From contig NZ_CAKC01000048.1 of the NCBI RefSeq assembly GCF_000296855.1, positions 1 through 38,051 on the forward strand: DNA of 38,051 nt, read 5' to 3'. This DNA is from Lactobacillus gigeriorum DSM 23908 = CRBIP 24.85 (GTDB taxonomy: Bacteria > Bacillota > Bacilli > Lactobacillales > Lactobacillaceae). This document shows, piece by piece, positions 1 through 9,078 of this stretch (its first letter is position 1; the number at the start of each line of letters is the position of its first letter). The notes under the pieces are model-generated. The model was given only the letters and a program-made list of their open reading frames with translations, had not been told where the DNA came from and ran no database searches. A program made the position numbers and the translations under genes.

Positions 1-10
1 AATATACATA

Positions 11-38
11 AAAAAATAGCGGAGAAAAATCTCCGCTA
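11..38 (-). terminator. Intrinsic terminator after dnaI
   Basis: Read on the minus strand, an 8-bp perfect stem (TAGCGGAG/CTCCGCTA, 17-38) with a 6-nt loop is followed by a run of six T (11-16). It lies 44 bases past the dnaI stop codon and would end the polA-to-dnaI transcript. In many lactobacilli thrS follows, but that part is outside the window. Confidence 0.85.
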
Positions 39-81
39 ATAATTAACAAATTTTAGGACATTATCCTAAGTTATTGACAGG

Positions 82-990
82 CTAATTAGCAAAATTTCTT
101 TTATTTGGTCCACCAACAACGATTTCCTTAGCCAAAAACCTTACTCTCTGCATAATTCTTGCAGCTTTAACTGGATCGCTAGCATTTTTAGTTTCAGCAA
201 AATGTTGCTCTAATTGATCCATTGCAAAATTTGAAGAAAAGAACGTAGTTAAGTTGTTATCCATTCTACCTTGTAGAACTACTCCTAAAACATCATCCCT
301 AGACCATTGACTCAATGTTTCAGCACCAATATCGTCTAAAATCAAGATATCACATTTAGCCAAACGATCAAGTTCTGCACCTAATGTATTGTCATTGATA
401 TGTTGACCTAAACTAGCAACAAAAGTAGGTACATGCAAAAAAATGACCTTGGCACCGTGATTAGCTAAATAATTTGCTACTGCTGCTAGCATAAAAGTCT
501 TGCCTACACCAAAATCACCCGATAGATATAAACCTTTTTGATGATTCTGTGTATAATTTTTCAGAAAATTTCCAATCTCAAGTAAAGCTTGTTGTCGATC
601 CTGACTTTTTTCAAGATCTGCTAACTTGACTTGGCGCAAGCGCTCAGGTAAATCAAGCAACCGTAAATTTCGTCTACTTGCTAGTTGCTGATCAGAAAGT
701 ATTTTTTCTTCAGTTGGACGATAGCGGACATCAATAACCTTACCATTAATAAATAATTCAGGACGATAACCAACCATCACCTTATCCGGTTCTGTCAATT
801 GGACATAATATTCATACAAATTAGACAGACTATTATCAATCATCGCTTGCGACAGTTCGGTTTTATGCGTATCAATAAAAGCGTGAATTTGTGGATTTTT
901 TAGCATTGTTGTTTTGAGCTGTTCAAAATCTCCTAATTTCCGTTTCTTCACGATTTTATTAATCACTTCACCAATTGATTGCATCCCCAT
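82..990 (-). CDS. dnaI: Primosomal protein DnaI (helicase loader)
   Basis: This is an AAA+ ATPase that loads the replicative helicase onto DNA together with DnaB and DnaD; it acts in the cytoplasm at replication forks. The 302 residues fit the family. Residues 1-150 form the helicase-binding N-terminal part. The ATPase core has Walker A GDFGVGKT at 158-165, Walker B ILILDDIGAE around 215-224 and a sensor-like SSNF near 252. It is the last gene of the cluster, 4 bases after dnaB. The upstream AAGGAAAG and AGGTGA would allow either the first ATG or the ATG two codons later as start. The assignment is secure from the motifs plus the adjacent dnaB. Confidence 0.95.
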   Translation of the reverse strand: MGMQSIGEVINKIVKKRKLGDFEQLKTTMLKNPQIHAFIDTHKTELSQAMIDNSLSNLYEYYVQLTEPDKVMVGYRPELFINGKVIDVRYRPTEEKILSDQQLASRRNLRLLDLPERLRQVKLADLEKSQDRQQALLEIGNFLKNYTQNHQKGLYLSGDFGVGKTFMLAAVANYLANHGAKVIFLHVPTFVASLGQHINDNTLGAELDRLAKCDILILDDIGAETLSQWSRDDVLGVVLQGRMDNNLTTFFSSNFAMDQLEQHFAETKNASDPVKAARIMQRVRFLAKEIVVGGPNKRNFAN

Positions 991-994
991 TCAC

Positions 995-2335
995 CTACTT
1001 TCCTTGAGAATTATTTTGATCATCCAAATCATTGAACAATGCATTTAAGCTATTAAGATCAACATTGGGATCAACCCTTGGCTGATTTTTAGACCAATCA
1101 GTTGCATTTTCTTTTCTTCGCCCATGCGAACGAGTGTAATTTGGCCGACTTGGACGCTTGGAACGACTTTCTACATATGCCAAAGCTTGTTCAGGTGTGG
1201 CAATATTATTCTGTAACCAATCGTTTGCGATCTTTTCAGCTAAGCTGGCAGTTAACACCGTATCATATTCTAAACATACATAAGCTAACACATTGATTAG
1301 ATCTACTGGCAACCCCCGATTTACTAAATTATTTAGAACTCGATTTTCACTTGCCGTAGTAAACCCACCTTTACGCGTTTTTAAATAATAGAGGAATTCA
1401 GCTGGCGTTTTTCTTTTGGCTTCAAGTAAAATTGCTTGGTGCTGATCTGATAACTTCACTGTTACTGGTTGCTTACGATTTTGAGCCAGTTTTTGTTTAA
1501 CTTCTTTGCGCTTTTGTACACTCCGATAATTTTCCGCAATTACACGACTTATTTCCCGCAAATTAAGTTCGCTCGAACCATGGAAGGTTGGCAGTGCCTC
1601 ATCGATAAATTCTTGTTCATTTAAGCCATAAATTTGCATCAAACTAATAATTTCAGCTTTTTTATGATCAACTTCAGAAGGAGAAATTTGATATGCACGC
1701 AAACGATCACGCATAAAATCCCAATCGATATTAGTCTTTTCATTTATTTGAGCAGGGCCAACATCAGCAACTTGATTAGCAGCAGCTGCTGCTTGAACTT
1801 CAGCAGACGGAGTAATTGCTTCTGCATCCGGCAATCGAAAGACATCGAAAAAGGAAGCCGAAATATCTTGCCCTGTTTGAATCATTTTCTTATGCATTTT
1901 AGCCTTTGAAGCAAAAAAATTGCTCAATTCTGCAAAAGCGCTCTGTCCCACTTTTTCACGTAATAAACTGGTTAACAATGACGTAGCAAAGAACTCTTTC
2001 GCCGTTGGAACTTTTAGTAGCTCAAAAACAATGATTTTACTTACTTCATTTTCAATCAAGCTAGTCTTTACCAATCCCACAGCCTCTAATTTATGCAATG
2101 AATTAAAAATTGCTTTCAAGCTACAATCCATTTGTTCTTGCAAGAAATAAAGGCCTCGACTGTCAGATAGGATCATTTGGGGATTGTAATTGTAAATCAA
2201 AGTCTGATACAAACTAACACCAACGGCACCAATTAATGGCTGATATAGTCGTGTTAAAATTTGAAGACTATCTGGATAGATCTTTATGCCATTAGCTACG
2301 AAAAATTTCTGCTTGGGATCAGCTGTCTCAAACAT
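995..2335 (-). CDS. dnaB: Replication initiation / membrane attachment protein DnaB
   Basis: This is a Firmicute primosome protein (DnaB in the Bacillus sense, not the helicase) that works with DnaD and DnaI in origin melting and restart. It has 446 residues. The N-terminal part (about 1-140) looks like the winged-helix DDBH1 region and the later helical part (about 290-400) like the DDBH2/DnaD-like region. An Ala-rich linker lies near residues 180-195. Its ATG overlaps the nrdR stop codon as TAATG, so translation is probably coupled. dnaI follows directly. The family call rests on this position and the overall pattern rather than on a catalytic motif. Confidence 0.88.
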   Translation of the reverse strand: MFETADPKQKFFVANGIKIYPDSLQILTRLYQPLIGAVGVSLYQTLIYNYNPQMILSDSRGLYFLQEQMDCSLKAIFNSLHKLEAVGLVKTSLIENEVSKIIVFELLKVPTAKEFFATSLLTSLLREKVGQSAFAELSNFFASKAKMHKKMIQTGQDISASFFDVFRLPDAEAITPSAEVQAAAAANQVADVGPAQINEKTNIDWDFMRDRLRAYQISPSEVDHKKAEIISLMQIYGLNEQEFIDEALPTFHGSSELNLREISRVIAENYRSVQKRKEVKQKLAQNRKQPVTVKLSDQHQAILLEAKRKTPAEFLYYLKTRKGGFTTASENRVLNNLVNRGLPVDLINVLAYVCLEYDTVLTASLAEKIANDWLQNNIATPEQALAYVESRSKRPSRPNYTRSHGRRKENATDWSKNQPRVDPNVDLNSLNALFNDLDDQNNSQGK

Positions 2336-2805
2336 TAATTATTGCCCTTCTCTCGTTTTGCCATCATATCTTCCATAGTCTTCATAAAGCTAGACATATC
2401 TTTAAACTCACGATAAATTGAGGCAAATCTAATGTAGGCCACATCATCAACATCGGCTAAATGATGCATAACAAATTCACCAATCTTCTTTGATGAAATT
2501 TCACTAACGCCCTGCTTTCTGACATCATTTTCGACCTGATCGACTAACTGTTCAAACTGAGCACTTGAAATTGGACGCTTTTGGCCAGCTGCCATTACCC
2601 CATGAAGAATCTTTTCACGACTAAATGGCTCTCTCGTACCATCATTTTTAATTACCAACAATGGTGCTTTCTCTACTCTTTCAAATGTTGTAAAACGATA
2701 GCCACAATTTTCACATTCTCTTCTACGTCTAATTGCACGGTTTTCATCGCTAGGACGCGAGTCAATAACCCTAGACGAATTTTCATGACAGTTAGGACAT
2801 TCCAT
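2335..2805 (-). CDS. nrdR: Transcriptional repressor NrdR
   Basis: This is an ATP/dATP-sensing repressor of ribonucleotide reductase genes. The 156 residues are the typical length. The N-terminal zinc ribbon uses Cys3, Cys6, Cys31 and Cys34 and carries the Arg-rich RRRRECENCGYRF motif. An ATP-cone fills about residues 49-139. In known systems it binds paired NrdR boxes upstream of nrd operons; none was seen in this window. It sits 3 bases after coaE and its TAA overlaps the dnaB start. Placing it among polA, mutM and the primosome genes links nucleotide supply to replication, as in many Bacilli. Confidence 0.96.
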   Translation of the reverse strand: MECPNCHENSSRVIDSRPSDENRAIRRRRECENCGYRFTTFERVEKAPLLVIKNDGTREPFSREKILHGVMAAGQKRPISSAQFEQLVDQVENDVRKQGVSEISSKKIGEFVMHHLADVDDVAYIRFASIYREFKDMSSFMKTMEDMMAKREKGNN

Positions 2806-2808
2806 AAT

Positions 2809-3411
2809 TTAACCCTCTACTTTTATCTTATTTAAAACTTTAGTTAGTTTTTCCTCTAGTTCTTTTATTGTACCAGTATTTTCTATAACATAGGTAGCCC
2901 TTGCCTCTTTATCTCTTAATGGCATTTGGCTTGCTATTCTTGCTTTTGCCTCTTCTATTGAATAATGGTTTCGTTCAATCAGACGTTCCAATTGTAATTG
3001 TGGGGGTAAAGAAATCACCAAAGTTTGATCACAATCTAGATCACCGTTGGTTTCAAATAAAACTGGTACATCTAGAACAATCAAATCGACACCTTTTCGC
3101 TTAGCTACTGCAATCTGCTGAATTATTTCTTCATGAATCAACGGATGTGTAATATTGTTTAATACTTTTAATTCATTAGCATTTTGAAAAACAAATTGAC
3201 CTAGTTTGCGTCGATTAATTGATTGATCCTCATTTAAAAATTTCGGTCCAAAATGAGCACGAATTTTTTCCCACGCTGGTTTACCAATATCAATGATATC
3301 ATGCGAAATTTGATCGGCATCAATAACAGGAATTCCTTTTCTTCTAAAATACTGATCAGCCGTACTTTTACCGGTAGCAATTCCGCCTGTTAATCCCAAA
3401 ACTATTGTCAT
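2809..3411 (-). CDS. coaE: Dephospho-CoA kinase
   Basis: The enzyme phosphorylates dephospho-CoA with ATP, the last step of coenzyme A synthesis. The P-loop GLTGGIATGKST lies at residues 6-17, and DADQISHDII, LDVPVLFE and the basic RNHYSIEEAKARI lid follow in family order. I chose the ATG at 3411, giving 200 residues. It has AGAGGT eight bases upstream and begins just after the mutM stop. An in-frame ATG at 3429 would add six residues but lies inside mutM and has no ribosome binding site. It lies between mutM and nrdR in one operon. Confidence 0.94.
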   Translation of the reverse strand: MTIVLGLTGGIATGKSTADQYFRRKGIPVIDADQISHDIIDIGKPAWEKIRAHFGPKFLNEDQSINRRKLGQFVFQNANELKVLNNITHPLIHEEIIQQIAVAKRKGVDLIVLDVPVLFETNGDLDCDQTLVISLPPQLQLERLIERNHYSIEEAKARIASQMPLRDKEARATYVIENTGTIKELEEKLTKVLNKIKVEG

Positions 3412-3413
3412 TG

Positions 3414-4238
3414 CTATAACCTCTGACATCTAGGACAAAATGTTGTCCCTCTTCCATTGACTTTAATTTTTTCCAATGTCGTTCCACAGCGTTGACATGG
3501 CTCCCCAGCATGCCCATATACCTGAAGCAATTCTTGGTAATGACCAGAATCACCGTTAGCATCAAGGTAGGTATGAACCGTAGTCCCTTTTTTAGCAATT
3601 GCAAGAGTAATAGTTTGATTGATATTATCATGCAACATTTTAACTCTGGCCTTACTTAGCTTATTAGCTGGCGTTAAAGGATGAATTTTGCTTTGCCATA
3701 ACGTTTCATCAACATAAATATTACCTAAGCCAGCAACAACTGTCTGATCAAGTAAAGTGCTCTTAATATTTTTATGTTTACGCTGCAGTGCTTGATAAAA
3801 CTTAGCTACACTGAAATCAACGGAATTAGGCTCAGATCCCAATTTTGCAATTCCTGTCGTCGTTTTTTCTGTGCCCGTCTCAACTAATTCCATTCGTCCG
3901 AACTTTCGCACATCGTTATAGCGCAAAGCTGTTCCATCAGTAAAAGTAAACTGGACATGATCATGCTTGTCTTTGGGCATTTCTGGAGTTGTTAAACGAT
4001 ATTTTCCTTCCATTCTCAGATGTGAAACGATTGTTTGCTCTTTACTCAATCTTATTAGCAAAAATTTTGCATAACGATCAACTGCAACAATCTTTTGTCC
4101 GATTAAGTTAGTTTGAAAAGCTTTAGGATCAGAAGCAATTATCTTAGGGTACCACAGCTTCACTTTTTCAATTGTCTTACCAACAATCAACGGAGTTAAC
4201 GTTCTTCTAACCGTTTCAACTTCTGGCATTTCTGGCAT
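3414..4238 (-). CDS. mutM: Formamidopyrimidine-DNA glycosylase (Fpg/MutM)
   Basis: This base-excision repair glycosylase/AP lyase removes 8-oxoguanine and ring-opened purines. It starts MPEMPEVE, which exposes the catalytic Pro2 and Glu3 after Met removal. Lys58 (RYAKF) matches the conserved lysine of the family. The H2TH part carries GLGNIYVDE, and the C-terminal zinc finger uses Cys248, Cys251, Cys268 and Cys271 around Arg263. The length of 274 is normal. It starts 8 bases after the polA stop codon and ends 2 bases before coaE, so the repair glycosylase and the gap-filling polymerase are made together. Confidence 0.97.
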   Translation of the reverse strand: MPEMPEVETVRRTLTPLIVGKTIEKVKLWYPKIIASDPKAFQTNLIGQKIVAVDRYAKFLLIRLSKEQTIVSHLRMEGKYRLTTPEMPKDKHDHVQFTFTDGTALRYNDVRKFGRMELVETGTEKTTTGIAKLGSEPNSVDFSVAKFYQALQRKHKNIKSTLLDQTVVAGLGNIYVDETLWQSKIHPLTPANKLSKARVKMLHDNINQTITLAIAKKGTTVHTYLDANGDSGHYQELLQVYGHAGEPCQRCGTTLEKIKVNGRGTTFCPRCQRL

Positions 4239-4246
4239 TCAATCAC

Positions 4247-6904
4247 CTACTTTGCATCATACCAATTATGTCCCCAACCAGAATCAGCAATTAACGGAAC
4301 ATCTAACGTAATAGCATCTTGCATTACTTCGGGCACGATTCTCTTCATAATTTCTAATTCATCCTTAGGAACATCAAAAATCAGTTCGTCATGAACTTGA
4401 AGGATCATTTTTGATTTTAATTTTAGTTCAACTAATTTCTTTTGCATATTAATCATTGCAACCTTGATAATATCAGCTGCTGATCCTTGAATTGGTGAAT
4501 TAATAGCAGTTCTTTCTGCAAAAGAACGTACCGTGAAGTTTTTGGCATGAATATCTGGCAAGTAGCGACGGCGATGCATCAAAGTTTCTGCATATCCATT
4601 CTCACGAGCCATTTTAATTGCATCATCCATATATTGCTTAATCTGTGGATACTGCTCAAAATAATTTTCAATAAACTCCTTGGCTTGTTTACGAGTAATT
4701 CCTAAATTCTTCGATAACCCATAGTCAGAAATACCATATACAATTCCAAAGTTAACTGCTTTAGCATGTCGACGCATTAACGGCGTTACCTGATCAGGTG
4801 AATCCAGATGAAAAATTTTCATAGCTGTATGCGAGTGAATATCGTAACCAGTCTTGAAAGCTTCCTGCATATTTTCATCGCCAGACACGTGCGCTAATAC
4901 TCTAAGTTCAACCTGCGAATAATCGCAGGAAAAGATATAACCCTCTGGATCAGTTGGTACAAAAGCTTTACGAATTTGTTTTCCTTCTTCAGTTCGAGTT
5001 GGAATATTTTGTAAGTTAGGATCAACGGATGACAATCTACCAGTTGCAGTTAACGTTTGTAAATATCTAGTATGAATTCGCCCATCCGGTTGAATTACAT
5101 CAAGTAATCCTTTTACATAAGTTGATTGAATCTTAGAAATTTGTCGATAATTTAGTACCTGGTCGACAATCGGACTTTGGGATCTTAACTGTTCAAGGAC
5201 TTCAACTGAAGTTGAATATCCGGTTTTAGTCTTTTTCAATGGTGGCAAGCCTAGTTTTTCAAATAAAATATGGCCAAGTTGCTTAGGTGAATTAAGATTG
5301 AAACGTTCTCCAGCCTCACGATAAATATCGGCTTCCATTTCAACCAAACGAGTTGCAAATTCGTTTTCCAATTCCAATAAGGTACTTGGCAATACCTTAA
5401 CCCCAGTAATTTCCATCTGTGCTAAGACCTTTGCCGTTGGGATTTCGACTTCGTCATATAGGCCATCTTGTTCATGGTCTTTTAACAATTCAAGCAGATG
5501 GCCCTTCAGTTTTTCAATCACAGAAACTTTGGCTGCTAAATGTTGAAACAACAACGGTGTTGCTGGAACTGCTTGTTTTTTTCCTTTTCCATAAACGTCA
5601 AGATCAGTATCAACTGAATAATCTTGATAAAGATGAGCAATTTCACCTAAGTCATTAGAATTATTTTCGTTATTTACAAGATATGATGCTAAAAGCATAT
5701 CATACGATAATCCTGTGGCTTCAATACCTAATCGATGCAATCCTACAAAAGTTCTTTTAAGATCAAATACCGATTTTTCGATCGCTGCATCTTCAAGCCA
5801 AGCTTTAAGTGGGGCTTGTTGTAACAGGGTAACATCATCACTTACATACAGTTCATCCGCAAATTTGAGGGCAAAACCAACAAATTGAGCTAAGTGATAA
5901 TTATCACCTAACATTTCAAGATGGAAGGAAAGAGTTTCGGACTTTTGGCTTGTAAGTTCCGATAAATTTGCTTGCGTAAGTTCAGAATACTCATAATTCT
6001 TGTCTTCTACTTTCTCACCAATATTGTCTGCACCCAACTCTTTCAAAAAGCTCTTAAAACCAAGCCGTTCGTAAAAAGTGCGCAATTTTTCATTATCAAC
6101 TGCTTGAATTTCAGTATCCGCAAGCGACACTTCAACAGGAGATTCACGATTGATTGTAGCTAATTTTTTAGCTAAAAAAGCCTGATCACGATCATTGATT
6201 AAATTCTGTTTCAATTTTTTAGCAGTAATATCATCAAGATGGTCATAGATTCCCTCAACAGAGCCATATTCCTGGATTAACTTCGAAGCAGTCTTAGGTC
6301 CAACACCAGTTACTCCAGGATAGTTATCGGAGTTATCACCCATTAAAGCCTTCATATCAATAAATTCTGTTGGAGTAACACCATTGACTTCTTCCATGTG
6401 CTCAGGAGTATAAGCTTCTAGTTCTCCTACACCTACTTTAGTGATGTATACTGTCGTTTTTGCTGATGCTAATTGGGTTAAGTCCTTATCTCCAGTTACA
6501 ATTGCTACCTCATAACCAGCTTCTTCACCCTTTTTAGCCATGGTTCCAATAATGTCATCAGCCTCATATTGATCCAATTCATAACTAGTAATTCCCAGAT
6601 CTGTCAACATTTCCCGTACAAAAGGCAATTGTTCAATCAACTCATTAGGGGTTTTTTGCCGACCACCCTTGTACTCTTTATACATTTTAGTTCTAAAAGT
6701 AACCTTGCCAGCATCAAACGCAACTAATATGTTGGTAGGTTCTAACTGCTTAAGAATCGAATCCAGCATATTTTTAAAAGTATAGATGGCGTTAGTATGT
6801 AATCCTTCAGGACTTACAAAATTATCAAGTTGTCGATACAAGGCATAAAAAGCTCTAAAAGTTATAGAGTTCCCATCAATTAAAAGTAATTTTTTATCAG
6901 CCAC
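4247..6904 (-). CDS. polA: DNA polymerase I
   Basis: The 5' nuclease plus polymerase acts in Okazaki fragment processing and repair. The N-terminal 5'-3' exonuclease domain (to about residue 290) has LLLIDGNS, ADDIIG, GDKDLTQL and GDNSDNYPG. The middle 3'-5' exonuclease-like domain lacks the usual DxE metal motif (FHLEM is seen instead), so proofreading is probably lost, as in other Gram-positive PolA proteins. Polymerase motifs A (DYSQVELRVLAH), B (RRHAKAVNFG) and C (QVHDELIFD) are intact. I chose the GTG at 6904 (885 residues). GAAAGGAAAA lies about nine bases upstream. A TTG at 6940 would lie inside a hairpin and adds residues unlike the family. Confidence 0.95.
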   Translation of the reverse strand: MADKKLLLIDGNSITFRAFYALYRQLDNFVSPEGLHTNAIYTFKNMLDSILKQLEPTNILVAFDAGKVTFRTKMYKEYKGGRQKTPNELIEQLPFVREMLTDLGITSYELDQYEADDIIGTMAKKGEEAGYEVAIVTGDKDLTQLASAKTTVYITKVGVGELEAYTPEHMEEVNGVTPTEFIDMKALMGDNSDNYPGVTGVGPKTASKLIQEYGSVEGIYDHLDDITAKKLKQNLINDRDQAFLAKKLATINRESPVEVSLADTEIQAVDNEKLRTFYERLGFKSFLKELGADNIGEKVEDKNYEYSELTQANLSELTSQKSETLSFHLEMLGDNYHLAQFVGFALKFADELYVSDDVTLLQQAPLKAWLEDAAIEKSVFDLKRTFVGLHRLGIEATGLSYDMLLASYLVNNENNSNDLGEIAHLYQDYSVDTDLDVYGKGKKQAVPATPLLFQHLAAKVSVIEKLKGHLLELLKDHEQDGLYDEVEIPTAKVLAQMEITGVKVLPSTLLELENEFATRLVEMEADIYREAGERFNLNSPKQLGHILFEKLGLPPLKKTKTGYSTSVEVLEQLRSQSPIVDQVLNYRQISKIQSTYVKGLLDVIQPDGRIHTRYLQTLTATGRLSSVDPNLQNIPTRTEEGKQIRKAFVPTDPEGYIFSCDYSQVELRVLAHVSGDENMQEAFKTGYDIHSHTAMKIFHLDSPDQVTPLMRRHAKAVNFGIVYGISDYGLSKNLGITRKQAKEFIENYFEQYPQIKQYMDDAIKMARENGYAETLMHRRRYLPDIHAKNFTVRSFAERTAINSPIQGSAADIIKVAMINMQKKLVELKLKSKMILQVHDELIFDVPKDELEIMKRIVPEVMQDAITLDVPLIADSGWGHNWYDAK

Positions 6905-6927
6905 TGGATAATTTTCCTTTCTAACAT

Positions 6928-6976
6928 AAAAAACTGTCAAAATAGTCTATTCATACTTAACTATTTTAACAGTTTT
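6928..6976 (-). terminator. Hairpin between murC and polA (probable murC terminator)
   Basis: On the minus strand a 17-bp stem (6960-6976 with 6930-6946, one G-U wobble) with a 13-nt loop runs into six T (6928-6933). It ends about 23 bases before the polA GTG. It fits a terminator for murC, and readthrough would make it an attenuator in the polA leader. The stem is AT-rich, so its strength is uncertain. Confidence 0.65.
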
Positions 6977-7013
6977 AACGACTAGGACTAGGCAATTAGC
7001 CTATAATTTTTTC

Positions 7014-8321
7014 TTACAATAGTTTTTCAAAAGCATCTTCATATTTAGGAATATCACCAGCACCCATAAATACGATTACACTATCACGATTTTGGGTTAA
7101 ATCGGCAATATTATCAAGATCAATGACTTCTGCACCAGGAATATGAGCAATTAGATCTTCACTGGAGATATCACCATTTGACTCTCTAGCAGATGCGTAT
7201 ATTGGAGTTACATAAGCTTTATCAACGCCACTTAAAATTTCTTCAAAATCAGCTTGATACTTTTTAGTTCTTGAGTAAGTATGAGGTTGGAAAACCACTA
7301 CCAATTTCTTATCCGGGAACTTTTGTCTTGCAGCTTGAATCGTTGCTCGCATTTCAGTTGGATGGTGAGCATAGTCGTCAATTACTGCAATATCACCAAA
7401 ATCTTTTTCGCTAAACCGACGCTTAGCTCCGCGATATGCTAATAAACCTTTTCTAATATCATCGAGAGCAACATTTTCGGTAGTTGCCACCCCAATGACA
7501 GCCAGCGAATTCAAAATATTGTGATCACCAAATAAGTGGATCTCAAAACGACCAAGGTCTTGACCATGGGCAACTACATTGAAGCTAGCACCGTTAACCG
7601 TTTTTTCAACTTCAACTGCTTGGAAATCATCAGTATCATTAAAGCCGTATGTATACTTAGGAATAGTCACCCTTAATGATGCTAGTCGAGGATCGTCTCC
7701 CCATACAAAAAGCGCCTTCTTAGTCTGTTCAGCAGCCGTTTGAAAAGCTAAGGTGTAATCTGCCTGATCTTTAAAATAATCAGGGTGATCAAAGTCAATA
7801 TTGGTCATAATTTGGTAATCTGGGTGATATGCCAAAAAGTGACGACGATATTCATCAGCTTCATAGACGAAGAAACGTGAATCAGCGATTCCTTTGCCTT
7901 CACCATCTCCAATTAAATAAGACGTAGGAGCAGCTTCAGTCATAACTTTAGCAAGAAGTCCAGTAGTAGAGGTCTTACCATGAGTACCGGAAACACCAAT
8001 CGAAGTATGCATCGCAATTACTTCTTGAACTGTATCAGGGTATGATTGCCAAGAAATTCCCTTTTCTTCACAAGCCTTTACTTCAACATTATCTGATTTA
8101 AACGCATTTCCCTTAACAACGATTTGATCAGCCTTAATATTTTCTGCTGCGAAAGGCTTTACGCTAATACCATTTTTTTCAAGCGGAACTTGGGTAAAAG
8201 TAAACTTTTCAATATCGCTTCCTGCAACACGATAGCCCAAATCATGCAAAATTAAAGCTAAAGAAGCCATACCTGTTCCTTTAATACCAATGAACCAAAT
8301 TTCTTTTGTTTTATCTAACAT
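7014..8321 (-). CDS. murC: UDP-N-acetylmuramate--L-alanine ligase
   Basis: This cytoplasmic ligase adds L-Ala to UDP-MurNAc, the first peptide step in peptidoglycan precursor synthesis. Residues 10-18 give the dinucleotide-like FIGIKGTGM. The ATP loop SGTHGKTSTTG lies at 111-121, and MTNIDFDHPDY and IDDYAHHPTE follow in Mur-ligase order. I chose the ATG at 8321 (435 residues). It has GGAGAAAAGTT directly upstream, whereas the ATG at 8360 would add 13 residues overlapping the promoter. Terminators on both sides suggest a single-gene transcript. Confidence 0.96.
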   Translation of the reverse strand: MLDKTKEIWFIGIKGTGMASLALILHDLGYRVAGSDIEKFTFTQVPLEKNGISVKPFAAENIKADQIVVKGNAFKSDNVEVKACEEKGISWQSYPDTVQEVIAMHTSIGVSGTHGKTSTTGLLAKVMTEAAPTSYLIGDGEGKGIADSRFFVYEADEYRRHFLAYHPDYQIMTNIDFDHPDYFKDQADYTLAFQTAAEQTKKALFVWGDDPRLASLRVTIPKYTYGFNDTDDFQAVEVEKTVNGASFNVVAHGQDLGRFEIHLFGDHNILNSLAVIGVATTENVALDDIRKGLLAYRGAKRRFSEKDFGDIAVIDDYAHHPTEMRATIQAARQKFPDKKLVVVFQPHTYSRTKKYQADFEEILSGVDKAYVTPIYASARESNGDISSEDLIAHIPGAEVIDLDNIADLTQNRDSVIVFMGAGDIPKYEDAFEKLL

Positions 8322-8358
8322 AACTTTTCTCCAAAACTTGTCAAAATACTCGACTATC

Positions 8359-8367
8359 ATTTTAACA
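8359..8367 (-). promoter_or_regulatory. Extended -10 promoter for murC
   Basis: The minus strand reads TGTTAAAAT, an extended -10 (TGnTANAAT), about 38 bases before the murC ATG and just after the ytpR terminator. No good -35 is seen, which is acceptable for extended -10 promoters. This is inferred from pattern only. Confidence 0.5.
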
Positions 8368-8377
8368 TTTTTAGACG

Positions 8378-8401
8378 AAAAAAAAGCCCCGAATTGGGAC
8401 T
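8378..8401 (-). terminator. Intrinsic terminator after ytpR
   Basis: On the minus strand the stem AGTCCC/GGGGCT (one wobble) with loop AATTC is followed by eight T. It starts 11 bases after the ytpR stop codon. Confidence 0.8.
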
Positions 8402-8411
8402 TTTCAAAAAA

Positions 8412-9059
8412 CTAGAGTGAAATTACACCACTAGCCAATAATTCATCGCACTTGGTTGGTTCAAATTCAGCACCAACTTCAAAATCATCAGGTACCACCA
8501 TGATACCACGCTTTTGTGGTGCATGAGGTAAGCCTAATTCACGAGCAGAACAGATCATGCCATATGAATCTACGCCTCTTAATTCACCAGGCCAAATTTG
8601 AGCACCATTTGGCATCAATGTACCTGGCAAAGCAACTACAACTTTTTGACCTTGAGCAATGTTAGGTGCACCGCAAACAATTTGATGAGTTTCACCTTCA
8701 CCTACTTCAACAGTAGTCACATGTAAATGGTCTGAATCTGGATGAGCTTCACAAGTCTTTACATAGCCGTAAACCAAAGTAGGCTTGCCGTATGCTAAAA
8801 CATCAGAGAAACCTTCATCAGCCAATTTCTTATTCAAGCTTGCCAATTCAGCTTCAGAAAGCTTGACTTGACCATTAGGCAACTTGTCATAATCAAGTAA
8901 TTGGTCAACGTCGAAAAAATTGAAGCCAATCAATTTACCACTTTCATCAGTTACTCTTGTAACTCCATCTTTTTCTTCAAATGAACTACGACCTTCGCCT
9001 TGATCAAGAATTACAATCAAAGTGTTTGGGTAAGCTTCTTTATTAATACTTGTGATCAT
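8412..9059 (-). CDS. ytpR: YtpR-type tRNA-binding domain protein
   Basis: This stand-alone protein has an N-terminal DUF4479-like domain (about 1-90) and a C-terminal OB-fold tRNA-binding domain (about 95-205) like that of phenylalanyl-tRNA synthetase beta and Arc1p. The latter is visible as VYGYVKTCEAHPDSDHLHV, QIVCGAPNI, GELRGVDSYGMICSARELG. The cellular role is not well established. I chose the ATG at 9059 (215 residues) with GAAGGGA eight bases upstream; a TTG one codon earlier is also open. It follows the thioredoxin-like gene by 19 bases and probably shares its promoter, as with ytpP-ytpR in Bacillus. Confidence 0.9.
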   Translation of the reverse strand: MITSINKEAYPNTLIVILDQGEGRSSFEEKDGVTRVTDESGKLIGFNFFDVDQLLDYDKLPNGQVKLSEAELASLNKKLADEGFSDVLAYGKPTLVYGYVKTCEAHPDSDHLHVTTVEVGEGETHQIVCGAPNIAQGQKVVVALPGTLMPNGAQIWPGELRGVDSYGMICSARELGLPHAPQKRGIMVVPDDFEVGAEFEPTKCDELLASGVISL

Positions 9060-9078
9060 CAATAAAATCCCTTCTTAA

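Noticed and set aside
1102-2150. Three plus-strand open frames opposite dnaB
   Set aside because: They are antisense to a clear gene, with unlikely compositions and no recognisable motif.
3368-3631. 87-codon minus-strand frame overlapping mutM and coaE
   Set aside because: mutM (with its zinc finger) and coaE are read in other frames across the same bases; this is a shadow frame.
6935-6940. TTGACA as a -35 box and TTG at 6940 as polA start
   Set aside because: No -10 lies at the right distance, and the hexamer is part of the hairpin stem. The GTG at 6904 has the ribosome binding site and fits the family N-terminus.
6979-7012. TAGGC/GCCTA inverted repeat just after murC
   Set aside because: The stem is only 5 bp and overlaps no T run in the direction of transcription. 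The larger hairpin beside it is the better terminator.
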